DNA from: Gayadomonas joobiniege G7
GTDB lineage: Bacteria; Pseudomonadota; Gammaproteobacteria; Enterobacterales; Alteromonadaceae
NCBI RefSeq assembly: GCF_000300815.1
Contig: NZ_AMRX01000003.1
Coordinates: forward strand, 62,001-126,000
Reading direction: 5' to 3'
Length of the DNA: 64,000 bases
The position numbers and the translations under genes are program-made. Shown one piece after another: positions 60,848-64,000 of this stretch; positions within the stretch are counted from its first letter, which is position 1; every line of letters starts with the position of its first letter. The notes under the pieces are model-generated. The model made no database searches, was not told where the DNA came from, and saw nothing but the letters and a program-made list of their open reading frames with translations.

Positions 60848-62965
60848 ATGAGTATTTTAGTTCGCCCGGGACTTATCAAGCAGATTTCTGCACTGACTCT
60901 GTCAGCGGCCATGATTTTTTCGGCCCCTACTGCCATTAGTGCCGAGTATTCACCAAATTTTAAAGGCACAGATATTAATGAGTTTATCAATATTGTTGGT
61001 AAAAACTTAAAAAAGACCATTATTGTTGATCCCAATGTTCGCGGTAAAATTAATGTTCGTAGTTATGATTTGCTAACCGAAGATCAGTATTATCAGTTCT
61101 TTTTAAATGTCCTCGAAGTGTATGACTACGCCGTGGTCGAAATGTCCAATGGTGTGATAAAGGTTATTCGCGACAAAGATGCAAAAACCTCATCTATACC
61201 CGTGGTAGAAGACCAAGAGCAAGGTGATGGCGATGCCATGGTGACTCGCGTCGTGCAGGTTTATAATGTATCAGTTAAAGAACTCTCGCCTTTGTTAAGA
61301 CAACTTAATGACCAGGCCGGTGGTGGTAACGTAGTGCATTATGACCCCTCTAACGTGATCATGTTAACGGGCCGAGCTGCCGTAGTGAACCGATTAGCAG
61401 AGATTATTCGACGGGTTGATCAAGCTGGTGACCAAGAAGTTGAAATTGTTAATTTAAAATTTGCTTCTGCCACAGAAGTTGTTCGTATCATAGATACTTT
61501 GAATAAAGATGCGGCCAAAAACCGAACGCCAGACAATTTAATCCCCAAGGTGGTAGCGGACGACAGAACTAACAGTGTTATCGTCAGTGGGGAAGGTACA
61601 GCGCGCAATCGCACAATCCAAATGATTAAACGGTTAGACAGTGAACTAGAAAGCAGTGGTAATACCAAAGTTTATTATCTCAAATACGCTAATTCCGAAG
61701 ATATGGTAAAAGTACTGCAAGGGGTGAGCTCAAGTATCGCACAGGATAAAGCAGGAGGCGCTAAAACAACGACCAGCAGTAAAAGTAATCGTGATATTAG
61801 TATCGAAGCACACCCAGACAGTAATGCTTTAGTGATCACTGCCGAGCCAGATATGATGCGCTCACTTGAAGCTGTTATCCGGCAATTAGATATTCGCCGC
61901 GCGCAGGTCCAAGTTGAAGCTATTATTGTTGAAGTGTTTGAAGGTGACGGATTTAATTTAGGTGTGCAATGGATTAGTGAAGATGGTGGCATGGTGCAGT
62001 TCACCAATAGCACGCCGATTGGTTCAATTGCTGTTGGTGCAGAGCAAGCAAGAACGCGATATGAAGCCGATGAAATTACTTACCGTACAGACTCATCAGG
62101 TGCGCCCGTTTATGACGATGACGGCAACCGAGTTATTGCCAGCGTGGTTGAAGGTGACGAGATTCAAGGTGATTTTAGCACGCTTGCTAGCTTATTAGGG
62201 GGCGTCAACGGGACTTTAGTTGGGGTTGTTAAAGATGGTTGGGGGGCAGTGCTGCAAGCGGTCACGACGGCAACTAATTCTAATATATTGGCAACACCCA
62301 GTTTAACGACATTAGATAACCAAGAAGCTTCATTTATCGTGGGTCAAGAAGTGCCAACAATCACAGGCGCCACGGCATCTAGCACTAATTCAAATCCATT
62401 TCAGACCGTTGAGCGGAAAGAAGTCGGTATTAAACTCAAAGTAACGCCGCAAATTAATGAAGGTAATGCTGTGATGCTGACAATAGAACAAGAAGTGTCT
62501 AGTGTGGCGGGCGCAACCGGTGTGGATGTAAGTTTTAATAAACGTGAAATTAAAACCACGGTAATGGCTGATGATGGTGCGACTATCGTTCTTGGTGGTT
62601 TGATTGATGAAGACATTCAAGAAAGTGTCTCTAAGGTGCCTTTGTTAGGAGATATTCCAATTATTGGCAACCTGTTTAAATCAACCAGTAATACGAAACG
62701 TAAGCGCAACCTGATGGTGTTCATCAAACCGACCATTATTCGGGATGGTTTAAGCCAAAGCAAAGTGAGTCATCGAAAATATAACTTCTTGCGTGCTCAG
62801 CAAATTAAACGCCAATCTGAAGGCAACTTTTTGTCATACAGTGATGACATTTCTGTTTTGCCAGAGTGGGATGACCATATGGCATTGCCCCCTTCGTTTG
62901 AAGAGTACTTAAGCGAAAAAGGCGCGTTAAAAGAGTATTTGAAAAAACATGACGAGCAAGAATAA
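60848..62965 (+). CDS. gspD: Type II secretion system secretin GspD
   Basis: GspD forms the outer membrane channel of the type II system. From the ATG at 60848, with GGAG nine bases before it, the protein is 705 residues; an ATG at 60815 would add 11 residues but has no ribosome binding site. A signal peptide ends near ISA before [20 protein letters not shown] (N0 domain). N1-N3 domains follow ([60 protein letters not shown]), then the secretin core with [20 protein letters not shown] and [20 protein letters not shown]. The acidic C-terminal tail may bind a pilotin. It overlaps gspE by one base. Confidence 0.95.
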   Translation: MSILVRPGLIKQISALTLSAAMIFSAPTAISAEYSPNFKGTDINEFINIVGKNLKKTIIVDPNVRGKINVRSYDLLTEDQYYQFFLNVLEVYDYAVVEMSNGVIKVIRDKDAKTSSIPVVEDQEQGDGDAMVTRVVQVYNVSVKELSPLLRQLNDQAGGGNVVHYDPSNVIMLTGRAAVVNRLAEIIRRVDQAGDQEVEIVNLKFASATEVVRIIDTLNKDAAKNRTPDNLIPKVVADDRTNSVIVSGEGTARNRTIQMIKRLDSELESSGNTKVYYLKYANSEDMVKVLQGVSSSIAQDKAGGAKTTTSSKSNRDISIEAHPDSNALVITAEPDMMRSLEAVIRQLDIRRAQVQVEAIIVEVFEGDGFNLGVQWISEDGGMVQFTNSTPIGSIAVGAEQARTRYEADEITYRTDSSGAPVYDDDGNRVIASVVEGDEIQGDFSTLASLLGGVNGTLVGVVKDGWGAVLQAVTTATNSNILATPSLTTLDNQEASFIVGQEVPTITGATASSTNSNPFQTVERKEVGIKLKVTPQINEGNAVMLTIEQEVSSVAGATGVDVSFNKREIKTTVMADDGATIVLGGLIDEDIQESVSKVPLLGDIPIIGNLFKSTSNTKRKRNLMVFIKPTIIRDGLSQSKVSHRKYNFLRAQQIKRQSEGNFLSYSDDISVLPEWDDHMALPPSFEEYLSEKGALKEYLKKHDEQE

Positions 62966-64000
62966 TGAGTGATTTGCAAGCGAGTCTAGCTGAAGAACAA
63001 AGCGAGCTATTAGCGCCCGAGGTGTCAGACGAAGATCTTTTGCCACCTGGACATGCCCGTTTGCCTTTTGCTTACGCCAATCGGCATGGTGTTTTTGTAC
63101 AAGAAAATGATGACGGCAGTTGGGTGGCGGTTTGCCGAAATAATGTCTCACTCGCCAGTTTATTAGAAGTTAAACGCTTTTTAAGCAAGCCGTTTACGGT
63201 TGAAAAAATTGACAGCGAAGCATTTGAGTTACGGTTAACAACAGCCTATCAACGAGATTCTTCTGAAGCACGTCAATTAATGGAAGATATCGGAAACGAA
63301 GCCGACTTATTTTCGTTGGTCGATGAACTGCCAGAGACAGAAGACCTGCTCGAAAATGAAGATGATGCACCTATCATTAAATTGATTAATGCAATGCTCA
63401 GCGAAGCTATAAAAGAGGGCGCTTCGGATATTCACGTAGAAACCTTTGAAAAAGATTTGAAAGTGCGTTTTCGGGTGGATGGTATTTTACGTGAGGTGCT
63501 TAAACCAAACCGTAAACTGGCGTCGGTACTCATTTCTCGGATCAAGGTTATGGCTAAACTAGATATAGCCGAAAAGCGCGTGCCTCAAGATGGGCGTATT
63601 TCGTTACGTATTGCCGGTCGTGCTGTTGATGTTAGGGTGAGTACCATGCCATCAAGTCATGGTGAGCGGGCCGTATTACGTTTATTAGATAAAAATAACG
63701 CAAGATTAAATTTAGCTGACCTTGGCATGACGGCAGCTAACCGTGAGCGCTTTGATCAATTAATTCATAAACCTCATGGTATTATTTTGGTTACAGGTCC
63801 AACGGGTTCGGGTAAATCTACTACCTTATATGCTGGTTTGTCTCAACTTAACTCGGACGATCGTAATATTTTAACAGTTGAAGATCCGATCGAATATGCC
63901 CTTGAAGGTGTTGGACAAACTCAAGTAAATACTAAGGTGGATATGACTTTTGCTCGTGGTTTACGGGCTATTTTGCGGCAAGATCCCGATGTCGTGATGG
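62965..64000 (+). CDS. gspE: Type II secretion system ATPase GspE (5' part, cut by window edge)
   Basis: GspE is the cytoplasmic ATPase that powers pseudopilus assembly. The frame starts at ATG 62965, overlapping the gspD stop by one base, and stays open to the window end (345 codons of about 500-520). An N-terminal acidic region is followed by the N1E-like [53 protein letters not shown], and [20 protein letters not shown]. Walker A is [18 protein letters not shown] near residues 274-291, and [19 protein letters not shown] with the Asp box follows. The sequence ends in [10 protein letters not shown], the Walker B region. Confidence 0.96.
   Translation, partial: MSDLQASLAEEQSELLAPEVSDEDLLPPGHARLPFAYANRHGVFVQENDDGSWVAVCRNNVSLASLLEVKRFLSKPFTVEKIDSEAFELRLTTAYQRDSSEARQLMEDIGNEADLFSLVDELPETEDLLENEDDAPIIKLINAMLSEAIKEGASDIHVETFEKDLKVRFRVDGILREVLKPNRKLASVLISRIKVMAKLDIAEKRVPQDGRISLRIAGRAVDVRVSTMPSSHGERAVLRLLDKNNARLNLADLGMTAANRERFDQLIHKPHGIILVTGPTGSGKSTTLYAGLSQLNSDDRNILTVEDPIEYALEGVGQTQVNTKVDMTFARGLRAILRQDPDVVM

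Noticed and set aside
1-64000. Insertion sequences, prophage genes, CRISPR arrays, tRNA or rRNA genes
   Set aside because: No transposase or integrase frames, regularly spaced repeats or recognisable RNA genes were found by reading; small tRNAs cannot be fully excluded without a search tool.

Overview
The window is a contiguous piece of a gammaproteobacterial chromosome, most likely a marine member of the Alteromonadales or a close relative. The evidence is an E. coli-like dcw division cluster with lpxC, secA and mutT behind it, a Kdo/heptose LPS core locus, an ectoine operon, a FecI/FecR/TonB-receptor module and a type II secretion operon, all in moderately AT-rich DNA. Gene density is high. 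I saw no tRNA, rRNA, insertion sequence, prophage or CRISPR array.

Layout. 1-721: 5' part of rep helicase (minus). 790-15343: LPS core locus with two WaaA-type Kdo transferases, Kdo kinase KdkA, heptose pathway genes gmhA, hldE and gmhB, a GT9 heptosyltransferase and eight glycosyltransferase-like or ATP-grasp genes. 15344-15766: regulatory gap with a four-repeat MraZ box. 15767-31072: dcw cluster mraZ-rsmH-ftsL-ftsI-murE-murF-mraY-ftsW-murG-murC-ddl-ftsQ-ftsA-ftsZ, with murD missing between mraY and ftsW. 31202-36678: lpxC, dciA (minus), an M23 peptidase in the place of secM, secA, mutT. 36896-41618: a TIGR03546/TIGR03545 pair, a MerR regulator divergent from a DUF2938 membrane protein across a SoxR-box-like operator, rsmE, and a PHD-type prolyl hydroxylase. 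41802-49350: an ECF sigma factor, anti-sigma FecR, a signalling TonB-dependent receptor and two tandem secreted metallophosphoesterases. 49426-50364: mdh. 50488-58362: ectR, ectABC, ask_ect, a methyltransferase, an SSS symporter, a TPR membrane protein and DUF2789. 58413-59715: hslO and hslR (minus). 59895-64000: gspC, gspD and the 5' part of gspE.

How the genes work together. Much of the window builds the envelope: lipid A commitment (LpxC), inner core sugars (WaaA, KdkA, GmhA/HldE/GmhB, GT9), outer core sugars, peptidoglycan precursors and the divisome. SecA and the type II secretion genes export proteins. The FecI/FecR/receptor/phosphoesterase block reads as a ligand-sensing uptake system whose substrate is probably a phosphoester, and is the best candidate for an undescribed system. 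The ectoine block makes a compatible solute under EctR control; a promoter with an operator closely matching the EctR site I remember from methanotrophs lies before ectA. The genes behind ask_ect look co-transcribed and their link to osmoadaptation is unexplained.

Starts were moved from the longest possible frame for ftsL, murG, ftsA, ftsZ, mdh, gspD, the GT9 gene, DUF2938 and the TPR gene, using ribosome binding sites and family N-termini. Family names come from recognition of the translated sequence, without database searches.
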